From positions 1,612,001-1,676,000 of the forward strand of contig JACCLO010000009.1 in NCBI GenBank assembly GCA_029448655.1: a stretch of 64,000 bases of DNA. The letters run 5' to 3'. Positions within the stretch are counted from its first letter, which is position 1, and every line of letters begins with the position of its first letter. The notes under the pieces are model-generated. The model was not told where the DNA came from and searched no databases. It saw nothing but the letters and a program-made list of their open reading frames with translations. A program made the translations under genes and the position numbers. This document shows positions 12,909 through 23,484 of this stretch, piece by piece. The DNA is from Wolfiporia cocos. Taxonomy: Eukaryota > Basidiomycota > Agaricomycetes > Polyporales > Phaeolaceae.

Positions 12909-13855
12909 ATGTCGACGGAAATGCTCTCCTCGCCTAGCACGCCGACGAGGCCGTCGAGATATCACTATGCTTCATCTGCCAGCTATCAACCAGCCGATTC
13001 ATCTCCACTCGTCTCTTCCAGCCCCTCCTCTCCGCCATCGTCGCCCGGAGCAGAGGCTCACTCGCGCCGCCGTGCGCAATATAAGTCACTGAATGCTATA
13101 TCATATACTGCTCCTCGCGCGCACAGGTCACAGCGTCGCAAAGTGACGGTGGATACAGACCCATTCGCAGCGTTTTCAGGTAGCGACGCTGCCGCCTCCG
13201 CAACAGAGGAAGCACCGAGAAAGGCCATCCTTCGGGAGCGATTCAAGGCACGATGCTTGGAGCGTGCGCAAAAGGATCGGGAGCGGAAGATTGAAGGGCG
13301 AAGACGCGCACTGAGTGAAGCGATTAGTGACGGTGATGATGAAGTTATGGCCGATGATGAGGACGACGAGGATTTCATTAATGACGAGGTATTGTCTCCG
13401 CGTCTTGAACCGGCGGATCGCGCTGACCGCCTGATAGCTCTTTCGGCGACTTGTCGTGAACGGCAGGCGGAAGCAGCAGCATCAGTACCGGCTTTCATAC
13501 TCGCACGAAGTCGGCTCGTCGTATGATCCTGCCATCGAGGACATCACCGAATGGGAGCTGGATGACGAACCCGGTATGCTTCTCTTGTATAAGCGTCACG
13601 TTAATTGCTGTTCTCACGGAATCCGTCTCATTAGAAGTGCTGCCGCCGATCGATACTACTCCGGAAGACTTGGACCAGGAAGAGCTCGCAGCCTATGCCG
13701 AGGAATGTGACATATACTCGGGAGACATCAACACCGACGAGCTGTTCAGTCTTAGTGACATGGAGGACTTTGACGCGCCTGAAGAACGGCAGGAGCAGAG
13801 CAATAGCCAAAAGACTGCCACTGTGACCGAGACGGACATAGAGATGGTCTGTTAA
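12909..13855 (+). CDS. Small acidic protein of unknown function, Dikarya-type hypothetical
   Basis: Three exons (12909-13388, 13438-13573, 13635-13855) give about 278 residues. The first intron (GTATTG...GATAG, with a CTGAC branch site) and the second (GTATGC...TTAG) both keep the frame. The N-terminus is rich in Ser/Pro/Thr. The middle has a basic helix (RERFKARCLERAQKDRERK) followed by an acidic run (DDEVMADDEDDEDF). The second exon carries YRLSYSHEVGSSYDP and EDITEWELDDEP. The third exon is acidic and ends in TETDIEMVC. I do not recognise an enzyme or binding domain. Similar disordered acidic proteins with a conserved SYxHEVGSS-like core occur as hypothetical proteins in agaricomycetes, as far as I recall. 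A nuclear role is only a guess from composition. Confidence 0.7.
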
Positions 13856-15926
13856 AATGTTGTCACGGCATGCATATACATATTGTAATTGTACGTGTGC
13901 GTCTTTGTATATTATCGCTGAATGGATACTTCTCTGGAATCTCTTCTTTCTATTGAGCCCCTTCTAGATCAGACAGACCTTTGGCCGTAGCCTTCGCTGC
14001 ACAGCGATGTTCCCGAGTCGAAGTGGAGAGGACGAATCCTTCCTTGTGCGTGCACATTGTCGACTAACTGCACCTCGTTTAGGTTACATACATTCATATC
14101 GGCCTTTACTTACGGCACCTCAGTCGGGAACTCGGTATCTTCTCGCACACCGGAGATGATGGTCTCACTCCGCTTATCAGACGCACAAGGAAACTCAATC
14201 TTCCGTTCACTCCGTGCTGATGGTTTGAGAGTATGACCCATCTGTAACGCGCCGCAATCACAACGATAAAAGATCTGGATGACAGATGCCTCCGACATTT
14301 TCATTTTCGCGCGCGGGTCTTCGAGGGCTAAAGTTAAGCAGGATGTCGGCAAATGCATGCAGGGCCCAGAAGGTCCGCTGCCACATGTTATCGAGGACGT
14401 GGTGGTGTATCTGACATAGGAGACTGCACACATGCGATAGCAATTTATCCATATAAGCTACTCATTTCCTCCCACATAGCTACCGGAGCGGTCGTTGGCA
14501 TGCGCCGTGGCGCTCTACCATTACAACGTTGGCAGGGGGGTAATCGCCGATGGAGTAACCAATGCGCAGCCACGAACTCCGCGTCTATCCGTGTGGACTC
14601 GATTCAATAGCAACAGCCAAAGTGGTACTGTCCGATCTATATGCAGACCTCGTCCGACTATCTCTGATGTGTTTTGAACAGTGGCGAAGATTTGATCCCT
14701 CGGTTGAATGCGTACAGACATGACCCGATCGCGGCGGAATTTCAATCTGTCATGCAGGTAATTACCCGGCTCCTGGCCATGTAACGGTTCCTCATTGCGG
14801 CGCCGACATCAACGCCTCGGGAACTACTGCGTCGGGTGTCCCTGCTGCGATCTGCGTACCTCGGAAGCGAAGAAAGACTGCATGCCATGCGAATGGCCCG
14901 CGAAGACCATGTGTGCGTTCCTTGTATTCATCTTCCTGAACGGATCGCCATTCACGTCGCTGGGAGTCATCGATATTTGGCCATTGCTGCGCGGCGCGTA
15001 ACAATTACGTGATGCGTGCGCGACATGGAAAGATCGTCGCGCGCAAGATCAGAGAAAGGCCATGTTCGCAGGATGATGTGGCTCCGTGGCATGACGAATT
15101 TCTTTTAAAAACAAATATTCGTTTCAGACAATACTTCAACCAACGTGAGGCACCTACAAACGGCGGTCAGATGTGCTGTTTTGGATCGGCGGAAAGACCC
15201 CAGGTCCTCTCGCAAAAGGAGCCCTACCAGCGATTGAATGCTGGATTGCTATTAACTCATGTGTTGATACACGTGCAGCCTGTGTATCAAGTTCTTCCCA
15301 CATAGAGATACGAACAGATATTCCTGCCACATATTCGGTTACAGCACAAGCTGGCTATCAGCACTTCGAGCTGCACGAACTGCCAATACGACGAATACTT
15401 GGTACCAGATACTATATCATGGCCGAAATGTCTAGGTCGATTTCTATTCGCTATACAATACAGTTGTCCATGTAAGGTGCGATAAACAGAAGATATTATG
15501 AGCAGGGGTTGTGAAGGCTGCCGGACTCCTGCTAAATGCCACGGAACGGTGAAACAAGCATCGCATATGTTGTATATACTATATTTTTGCGCTTGCGTAA
15601 CTAGTGGGACCATGTAGTATGTGTCATTATGCAATTACTGGGCACAATATGCATTGTCCGCGGAGCCATCATATGCATGCTAGTATTTGTTCCTGCTGAC
15701 TTGCCAAAATCGGTCGCTATGATCCGCCCCTGTGATCTGTGACACGTGACATGTCGTCACATGCTGAGTCCTCCCGTTACAGTATGTCACTGCCACCACT
15801 GACCAGGTCGACCAACGTCTAACTATCGCTTGACTAGTAGACTAACAGCTTCTCATTCTTTACCTCGACATTCTGTTTTGTTATCACCGCGAAACATAGC
15901 CAGAACCTGTACATTTATTCCGCATT
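13856..15926. other. 2-kb intergenic stretch with only doubtful small frames
   Basis: Frames of 60-115 codons occur on both strands, for example minus 14110-14433, plus/minus 14792-15004 and plus 15173-15475. None shows a known motif or can be joined convincingly by introns. The last few hundred bases hold the promoter of the TFIIA gamma gene. Confidence 0.35.
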
Positions 15927-16439
15927 ATGGCCACAGCGTACTACGAATTCTACCGCGGTTCTTCGTACGTCTCATACTTGTGCGGTGCATAACAGCAATT
16001 GAGTGTATTCATCATCTACAGTATTGGCATGGCGCTCACAGACTCGCTGGACGAGCTGATCACAAGCGGTGCTATAACCCCTCAGCTTGCTATGAAGGTT
16101 CTCCAGCAGGTCCTGTTGTCTACCGGTATTGCTCTGTTCCACAACCTCTGATTCGGTGCTCCCGTTTCTAGTTTGACAAATCGCTGGCGGACACCATGGT
16201 CAAGTCCGTCAAGACCAAGACTACACTGAAAGTATGTCATACGACAGACGCCGCCATTTGCTTTACTGACAGTCCATGTAAAGGGCCACCTGCACACTTA
16301 CCGTCTCTGCGATGATGTGTGGACGTTCATTGTCAAGAATCCATCGTTTAAAATGGAAGGGAATGAATCAGTGCAGGCGAACAAAATCAAGATTATCGCA
16401 TGCAAGAACGGTGATGCCATAGAAGCTGGAAAGAAGTAA
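15927..16439 (+). CDS. TOA2: TFIIA small (gamma) subunit
   Basis: Four exons (15927-15964, 16022-16109, 16172-16231, 16284-16439) give 113 residues, a normal length for this subunit. The start [13 protein letters not shown], the helical N-terminal block ([14 protein letters not shown]) and the C-terminal beta-barrel block ([17 protein letters not shown]) are hallmark sequences. The protein pairs with the TFIIA large subunit and stabilises TBP on TATA DNA during RNA polymerase II initiation in the nucleus. All splice sites are GT/AG and frame-consistent. The gene is intact. Confidence 0.95.
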
Positions 16440-16877
16440 AGTCCGGTCTCATTTGCTCAGGCCAACGACCCCGGTCTACGCTTTCTTCGGTCTTCATGGA
16501 GTCATACCTTATGTACTACTTGCACCCAGTGCATCCACTCTAGTTTGTGACAGTAGTTTTGATGTATTATAGGGCACATCATAGATACAGATACAATGGC
16601 CGGACATTTTCTCATCGCCATCTCGCTCAACAGTCGCCGCTATGATTACATCCTGAACCAACAAAGTGAAGAAAATGCATCAGTAAATACTTGCACGACA
16701 CGCCGGGATCCTGACCAACAACGGGATCGCAAATGACAACAATGAGCACCAAGAACAATTATAAACTATAATACAACGTGATGGGTATGGGGCGGCGCCT
16801 TATAAAAACGGGAACGAAGGACTCCGTGGGATGCTGTACGGAGCCTTAGAGACAACGCAAGGTAAGTAGCTGAACAC
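16440..16877. other. Convergent 3' spacer, nothing recognised
   Basis: This lies between the 3' end of the TFIIA gamma gene and the 3' end of the F-box gene on the other strand. No gene is seen. Confidence 0.4.
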
Positions 16878-18869
16878 TCACCCGTCATATATTGGGTCAG
16901 CGCAAATGACATTGTCGATGCGCGTCTTGAGCCATCTGATGATATCGGGTCCTATCGCGGCGCAATCATACAACTCGAACTGCTGAAGACGTGCCGGTCC
17001 CCCTGCAGTAAACCCTGAGTTAACGTCGGGGTTGCGCGTCTCGACCATCTGCACAAGCTTGACAACATCATCGGCGTGCGAGTGGCAACCGCGCATCGAC
17101 AGCGTGGTCAAATTTGGGCACACCCAATGATCCTGCTGCCCGTCGTCGTCGTGGGCACTGAGCGTCGAGAGCAACGGCTCGAACGGCACACCCCCGACCT
17201 GCAGCGTTAGCAGCTGGTCGAGCTCGGCCAGGAAGTGCCAGGAGGCGACGCCGACGCCGCCGCCATAATAATAAAGCGAGCTTGACGAACCGCTCATTCC
17301 GTATGCGAGCGAAAGCTTCGTTAGAGGCGGGTTGCCCGACCGAGCCACGAGCGAGGACACGCTTTCCTCAATCGGCTCGCGTGCGTCGATGTCGAGCACC
17401 AGGTTATTTAGGCCAGGCAGGACGAGTGCCTCGAGGAGATTCGTGAGGAGGTAATGCCCGCTCATGGATAACGACGTGAGCATAGGCAATGTCGTCTGCG
17501 AGAGCGGAAGCACTGGTGGGGTGGGAGAGGTGAAATGCAGCGAAAGCGTCTCCAGTTGCGGATTCGCGGCAATCATGAACAGGATCCGGTCCAATGCGAC
17601 GTGAATCGTTGGCAGAGAGCGGATCGACAGCGATTGAAGATTGCGCAGCGTCGGTGACGACCATTTGAACGGCACGTTGTGCAATGTGACTTTCCTCAGG
17701 CTGGACGTGTCGAACGTCGAATGCGTTGGCGCGGATGGCAACCACTTCCAGTCGCCGTAGTATGCTGCTTCTGCGGATGAGACCTCAAACTCGCGAAGCA
17801 ACGGCGCGTCTCCTGCCATACGGTGAGACACTTCTGAGCATAGACTGCATACTCGGTACACACCTTCCACGGACTTGAGTGCGGCGATCGACGCAAACTG
17901 CTTATCAAACCGGAAGACGAATCTCTCCCAGCGGTGCATCTGCTCGGTGAGATAATAGAACGCAACATGTCCCCAGTGCATATTCTTCTTTGACCGGTGA
18001 GCACCGACCGAGCGTTCCGGAGCAACGAGCGTCGGAAGTCCACCTATGTCCACTTGAGCGAGTGTAGCTGTGTGTAACGCAGGTATGTTTGCCCCAAGCA
18101 AGCCTGTCCCACCTGTCCCATGCAACGGCAATATGTGGATGCCGGGAGTCGCCGGAACCTGCACATACGCCGCTGCCCCATTCCCGCCTAGTGCATGATG
18201 TGCGACCGCATGAGGGGGCGTCCAACCTCCTCCGCCAACAATCGCCCAGTCTACGAAACCCTGAGCAATACGGCGGCGAGAGAGCGGCTCGGCTACTGCG
18301 GTATGCACGGGTTGGGCCACGAGGAAGATCTCGATGTCTAGAGGTACGCTTTTCCCTGAACGTTCCAACCAAAGTCGGATCGTGTCTGCAGACGTCGCTT
18401 GCGACGTAACGAGGCGAATCTGACCATACGATCGGCACATTGGCCGAAGTATTCAGCACCCGGTTCGTGGACACTTCCGAATTTCGGGCTTGCTTACCTT
18501 TGACCACATGGTGGGCATAGATAGAACCAGCCTGCGCCATAGAGAGCAGACAGCAGATAGGATCCAAGCACAGCAAGGATGTTCGTCAAAGTTGAGCAAG
18601 AAGATATAGCGCAGTAATTCCTGGGGTAATCTCCTGATAGGAGATATGTACGCCAAAGTCTGAGCAACTTGCGCCTCGAGCGCGGCACGATCCTTCTGCA
18701 ATTCACGGATGGCACATTGCGATTCCTCGACGAAGCGGGCGAGTTTGTCCTCAGCAGCCTGGATTTTATCAGAAAGTTCTTGGACAGTCTGACGCCGAAC
18801 AGCTAGCTCTCTCCTAGCATCCTCGAGCGCAGCCCTAGTTGGAGGCTCTGGCAAATTCAACGCAGCCAT
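16878..18869 (-). CDS. F-box-like protein with N-terminal coiled coil and leucine-rich C-terminal part
   Basis: Two exons (18498-18869 and 16878-18419) are joined by a 78-nt intron, giving about 637 residues. The N-terminus has a predicted coiled coil rich in Glu/Lys/Arg/Gln (ELAVRRQTVQELSDKIQAAE onward). An F-box-like motif follows (ISPIRRLPQELLRYIF, about residues 84-99). The rest consists of hydrophobic, regularly spaced Leu/Ile segments (for example LRNLQSLSIRSLPTIH and LETLSLHFTSP) like the irregular LRR domains of agaricomycete F-box proteins. Such proteins recruit substrates to SCF ubiquitin ligases; the substrate is unknown. The family is strongly expanded in mushrooms. Start: the first ATG before the coiled coil; an upstream in-frame ATG at 19025 is less likely. 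Confidence 0.8.
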
Positions 18870-20074
18870 ATGGAAGCGGTCAGTGAGAGCGGGGATCTGG
18901 GAACTGCCAGGAGGAACCGGAAAGCGCCTCGTGTGATATTCAGATGCACAGCCGGAAGGCGTCTGTCCCGGTAAATTCAGGCCGAATCTGAGATGAGGCC
19001 AGGTGCCGGTAATTGTCAGATACAAGCTTATTGCCCACAGCGGTGTTGTGGTGAATGTCAGTAGGACTGCCCTACAGTATATATATATATATATCTAGTG
19101 ACTGGTCGAGGATCATAAAGTTGTGGGTCTCATTACATCCTGCTGCTGCGTTATATATAAATTCAGGGGAAACTGGCGAAAGGCAATCTCTCCGGCGTTC
19201 AATCAAGTTGGGTACTGCACCACCGTGTATGAATAACACGAACGCGTCACAAGCCCTCAGAAATCATCAATCTCATTACATCCGTCCCGGAAATCCTGCA
19301 CATGCGCTTTTACTTTCGCGATAAATTAAAATACAGAAGCGTCGTCAGGCGCCTGCGCAGCGCAACTGCCCAGGCAATAAGCGGCAGACATTTGGATGAT
19401 TCTATAACTCATTCTAAATGTCCTTGGGAAGGCCCGGCTCATCCACATGAGCGACTGTTGGAATTTAATCGTTGCTGCCCGGCGCTTGGTGTTGTGGGTT
19501 GGCACTGTACAGTGCGTTTTCGTATTTTGAACCAAAATTACACAATCACTTTCACCCGAAACGGCGCATTATCAAGGATTCCAGAATGGCTGAGAGCGTA
19601 ACTCGTCCTATCATCCCAGATGCTATAGACAATGCAAGGTAGCCATATGTCATGGCAGTGTTGCCGACTGGGCTTGTTCAAAACCTACTAGCGGCTATAG
19701 TCGTTTAACAAAATGACTCGGATGGCATTATAGGGCACGGCCCGTATGGCCTCCATACACCGGTACAGTCACCAAGATCCCTGGCATTTACTTCCGCGAG
19801 GATTGTCCAGGATTCCGGGGTTGTCATTCTAGGCTGTTTCGCGATGCAATATCCATTGAACGCCACAGTACCTTTCACGAAGGCATGATACTGCTGGAAA
19901 TCAGACCTCGTCAGACAAAAACTACCAGCACAACACCATCTTCAACATATCAAAAACGTCTCAACACAGTGATGCCTATACACAAATAACCCTATCCGAT
20001 TAGCACCAGCAGAACCTGCACAGATGACGCATGGTCAGTAATTCGTCTAAGGTCAGGTTTGGTGGGCTAGACTC
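18870..20074. other. Intergenic region with a TA microsatellite
   Basis: There is no supported gene. A pure (TA)n run of about 18 nt lies near 19077-19094. Close to the 3' end of acetyltransferase copy C (about 20000-20025) the minus strand carries the same GGTTCTGCTGGTG-containing flank seen after copy A. Confidence 0.45.
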
Positions 20075-21403
20075 TCACCGCTCACTGAACAGCCACTCCA
20101 CATCATCTTCTTTCTCTTCTCCATACCATTTGAAGGAGGGTAGATAGTCTGTACGGTCAAACGTCTTCCAACCCCTCTCGCGAGCGGCTACCTGAAACGC
20201 TTCAGGCAAGTTCAAAATGTCGACTTCGAGCATTCCTTCCCTTCTTGCTGCCTTCTCGATCTCATCCAAGAGGCTCACCACATTATCCGTCGTGGCCCTC
20301 AATCGCGTTACGACAAGCGTCGGGGTTGAGCGGAAAACGTCGACGCTCCAGGTTACAAGTGCAGCCTCCTTCCTTGACTCGTTTTGCAGAACATCTGCAA
20401 CAGATGATGTCCCGGAGGGGAGCAACATAACACCCCAAGAATCAAGTGGCATGACCAGCCGCCCATCGTTAGTGAATTTGAGAGCAAACTCGTTGGCATA
20501 GGCTCCGACGCCATAATTCGGGAGAAAAGTAAACAGCGTGTTGGGCGAGTGAGCAGATTTAATCGCTAAGTCCTGGGTCATCCACTCCGCGTCGCGATCA
20601 AAAACCGTCTTCACTTCGTCCAACGAGAGCAGCTTCCACTGCCGCCCAGCTGTATCTGCATCGTCGACTCCCACATCTCGCGCGACAGGCTCCGCAGCAA
20701 GATCGCGCATCGTGCTTACATGCCCTCCAACGAGCCACCCGTTTCCTGCTTCTGCAGAGGGCCCACATGCTCGATAGAATTCTGGGCCGATGGCACTGTA
20801 CAGCACAGAGAACTGGGCATCCCCAAGCCCGAGGTTCTGATGGACTCTGGGTGGCGCTCCCCATTCTGCTGGGAAGCTGGAGGGAAGGGCAGAACGAGGA
20901 GCGAGGATCCAGTGAAGAAGCCGCATCATATGTCGAGCATAGCCGTACCCCCTCTTGCTTGCAGGCGTGTAAACAGAGGCCACTCCGTATGCTATGACAT
21001 CCGACGGCATTGAACACTTTGCAACAACGCCATTACGGCGATAACTATAAGATGAGTTATCCATCCGATCACTATATCGTGAGTCATATAGCACTCACGT
21101 CTGACAAGAACACATGAAATCTAAAGTGGCAGGATCACTCCTAGGTGCGAGGATCCTTTGGTCGCGGCATCATGTTCAGTTGAAGCGAACTGGATCAGAA
21201 GACCGCCTCACAATCAACGTCACTTACCATGTAATATGCTTGTTACCCGCCGCGTGCTCCTTCTGATGGAGGATGTCACCGCGCCGTATGTATTGCTCGA
21301 GGGTCAACCCATGGCCCCACTCTGCAGCTGAGCGTCTACGTCCTTCAAGGATTTGCTCCGGCGTAGCCGGGAATAGGGATAGATCTGCTGGCACTAGGTG
21401 CAT
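20075..21403 (-). CDS. LYC1-like GNAT N-acetyltransferase, copy C (intact)
   Basis: Three exons (21228-21403, 21099-21155, 20075-21044) encode about 400 residues. Intron positions and phases are the same as in copy A at 323-1665. The shared start (ADLSLFPATPEQ), the GNAT strand AYGVASVYTP, the acetyl-CoA loop RGYGYARHMMRLL and the C-terminal end (SFKWYGEEKEDDVEWLFSER) show that it is a full paralogue. The likely role is acetylation of lysine or a related small amine, by analogy with LYC1. It lies in the opposite orientation to copies A and B, about 16 kb away. Sequence differences from copy A are spread over the protein, so this is an older duplicate. Its promoter region is shared with the divergent PTEN gene. 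Confidence 0.85.
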
Positions 21404-22532
21404 GCGACAATGATACTGCTGTTGATCTCTGTGTTTCCTCGACGGGTACAGGAACAAGAGGTTACAGCAATCTCGTGCACTTTGACTTGCTCGAGGTTAA
21501 TCCATAATGTCCCACACGGTATATATATGGCCTTTGAAACTCCGCGGTGGCTGAAGCGCAGGGGTGGCTGGCTCGGCGTTACAGATAAGTTGGTTGCGAA
21601 ACTCTCTAATGTTTCACAGGATGATGGCATAGATCTATTCGTTCTACTGTGACTTAGGTCAGATTCCGCACAGGAATAATTTGCAACTGGCTGAATTCGG
21701 GAGGAAGGCCTAAGCCTCGAAACCCAGCGATTCTGCAGTGGTAAGCGCCAGCCTGAGTCACGGTGAATCTGAGGCAAGCTTGAGGCTCGATTTTGGAACA
21801 TCTCCGGGGCTAAATTATGTGGCTGCAGAACCTCTAAAACACATTTTCATGCCATTCAGTGAGCGCCATCTCCTCCCTCTTATAAGTTTCTCTCCGTAGT
21901 TGGCCGAGATAGTTGTTGATTCTTAGACGCCCATATTATTCTCGATTCTGACGCGGTCAAGGTGTTTTGCAGTGATGAGAAATGGGGAATTATGTTTAGT
22001 ATATGCTACTGTAGAAGTGTGACATTTACGGAGACAGTGAAAGCGTATAACTCTGCAATGCCACATGCCGCATGCGAAGTTACACATACCCATTCAGCGC
22101 TCGGCGCGGTAGAGTCGGCGTTCTTACATCAAGTCATGCATTTTCACGGGGGCGGGAGGCAGCCATATGGGTCCCTCCCTCCTGTATCGACTCAACCTAG
22201 GGACTCCGTCATAGTATTTGAGACATCGAGAATTGTTGTACAATGTAATGTATGTTCAGACAATTTTGGATGATTTGTAAACTATCCCGAATGAACTCAG
22301 TGATGAGTCTACATATATCTGATCGCATATAACAAATCATATTACTGTTCACCCTGAGATGGATGACCGTTCATCTAATTCACCTTCCTCTTTTGGATAG
22401 ACACTATGACCTCACGAGACCGCCATGCTTCTCGTAGACGACCATCGTTTCAGCGGCAGACCCAGTCGAATGATACGTTGATTTCCTTGGGACGGCATCT
22501 GATCTCATTAGCATCAGACACTGACGATCACT
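21404..22532. promoter_or_regulatory. Divergent promoter region of acetyltransferase C and the PTEN homologue
   Basis: The minus-strand acetyltransferase starts at 21403 and the plus-strand PTEN homologue at 22533, so this 1.1-kb stretch must hold both promoters. I can point to no specific binding site. Frames on either strand are short and unfamiliar. Confidence 0.4.
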
Positions 22533-22538
22533 ATGTCT

Positions 22539-22543
22539 GACTT
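22539..22543 (+). repeat. Target-site duplication, left copy (GACTT)
   Basis: The five bases directly before the 5' LTR are repeated directly after the 3' LTR (30280-30284). They belong to codons 3-4 of the interrupted PTEN gene. Five-bp duplications are usual for LTR retrotransposons. Confidence 0.95.
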
Positions 22544-23336
22544 TGTCACAAGCCAATTTCAAAGCCTAGTAGAACACGCTAGCTTGGCACCCCACTCACG
22601 CCGTACGCACGCTACAGCACTCTATCCGAGCCCAGCTGGAACCCCACGGCAACGCTAGTAGAAGCCCTCCGCTATACAGGACACTACGGGCACTAGCAGA
22701 CCACCAGCAGTCTAACCCTAAAACTCAGTCCAAGTCCCGGCAGCAAGACATACGCTGCCTAGTCCCTAAACCCCGGAGTCACGAGCCGACCCCTAGAGTC
22801 CAACAGGCTACTATAGCACGACGGCACGCCTTGTACAGATCAGGCTAAACCATCGCACACTACGCTATACGCCAACTAGGGGCATGGTCTACACTCGCAC
22901 GTGACCCAGTACACTAAACCTAACGCCTCGCGTCCCCACCGCACGGACACGCGCCATTACTGGCATAGACATTATACTATACCCCTTATACACCCTGACC
23001 TACGAGTACACCAGGCAGGGATAATAACCCCAGGCTCTGCACGACTGAGAACCCTACCAGTCACAGAGCGCTGTACCCCGATCGTGGCAGACCACGCCCG
23101 ATCACGGACTTAGAACCCCGCCATTACCGGCGCATCCACGATCGACGAGAACCACTGATCGAACCCGATAGACTGGCTACTCCATTGATCCGCCCCTTAC
23201 GCTACGTTACCATGGACATCCTCGCGTACCCCAGCGCTCCGATGCCATTACCGGCACGTAGCTCATAGCCAGTTAGATACCAGTACGTAGAGGCCTCTGA
23301 GCCACCGTACACAAACATGTACAAATAGATTAGGAG

Positions 23337-23343
23337 TATATAT
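23337..23343 (+). promoter_or_regulatory. TATA box of the 5' LTR
   Basis: TATATAT lies 33 nt before the inferred RNA start (A at 23370), a normal TATA-to-start distance. The same box is at 30144-30150 in the 3' LTR. Confidence 0.7.
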
Positions 23344-23369
23344 GCCGGGCAGTCTTGAGCGTAAACCTC

Positions 23370-23380
23370 AGACTTGTCTT
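23370..23380 (+). promoter_or_regulatory. Inferred RNA 5' end that serves as primer (AGACTTGTCTT)
   Basis: This 11-mer is the exact reverse complement of AAGACAAGTCT at 23474-23484, and pairing stops at both ends of the 11 bases. In Tf1 the first 11 nt of the mRNA fold back on the primer-binding site and are cleaved to prime reverse transcription. The geometry here is the same. Confidence 0.75.
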
Positions 23381-23473
23381 GGCCTTTTGTGCCTTGAGAT
23401 GCCCGGACCAGGAAGGCGCTTTCATGCGACCCACCTTCCCCCGGTGTGTGTCTTAAGGTTGCGCTTGTGTCAT

Positions 23474-23484
23474 AAGACAAGTCT
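23474..23484 (+). other. Primer-binding site (self-priming)
   Basis: AAGACAAGTCT begins one base after the 5' LTR. It does not start with the TGG expected for a tRNA-primed site. It is perfectly complementary to the inferred 5' end of the element RNA. Confidence 0.75.

Larger units (their letters stand above)
22544..23472 (+). repeat. 5' LTR (929 bp)
   Basis: Starts TGTCAC and ends TTGTGTCA. It matches the 3' LTR (29351-30279) over its full length except for one visible base: G at 23361 against A at 30168, a transition at a CpG. From the TATA box and self-priming match I infer U3 as 22544-23369 and R plus U5 as 23370-23472. A 70-codon frame inside it also occurs in the 3' LTR and is not a gene. 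Confidence 0.95.

Noticed and set aside
14110..15004. Possible minus-strand gene made of several small frames
   Set aside because: No pair of frames could be joined with good splice sites into a recognisable protein.
18870..19025. Upstream ATG extension of the F-box protein to 19025
   Set aside because: The extra residues have no coiled-coil or family character; the ATG at 18869 directly precedes the conserved start.
22901..23113. 70-codon frame repeated identically at 29708-29920
   Set aside because: Both copies lie inside the two LTRs; duplication reflects the LTRs, not a conserved gene.
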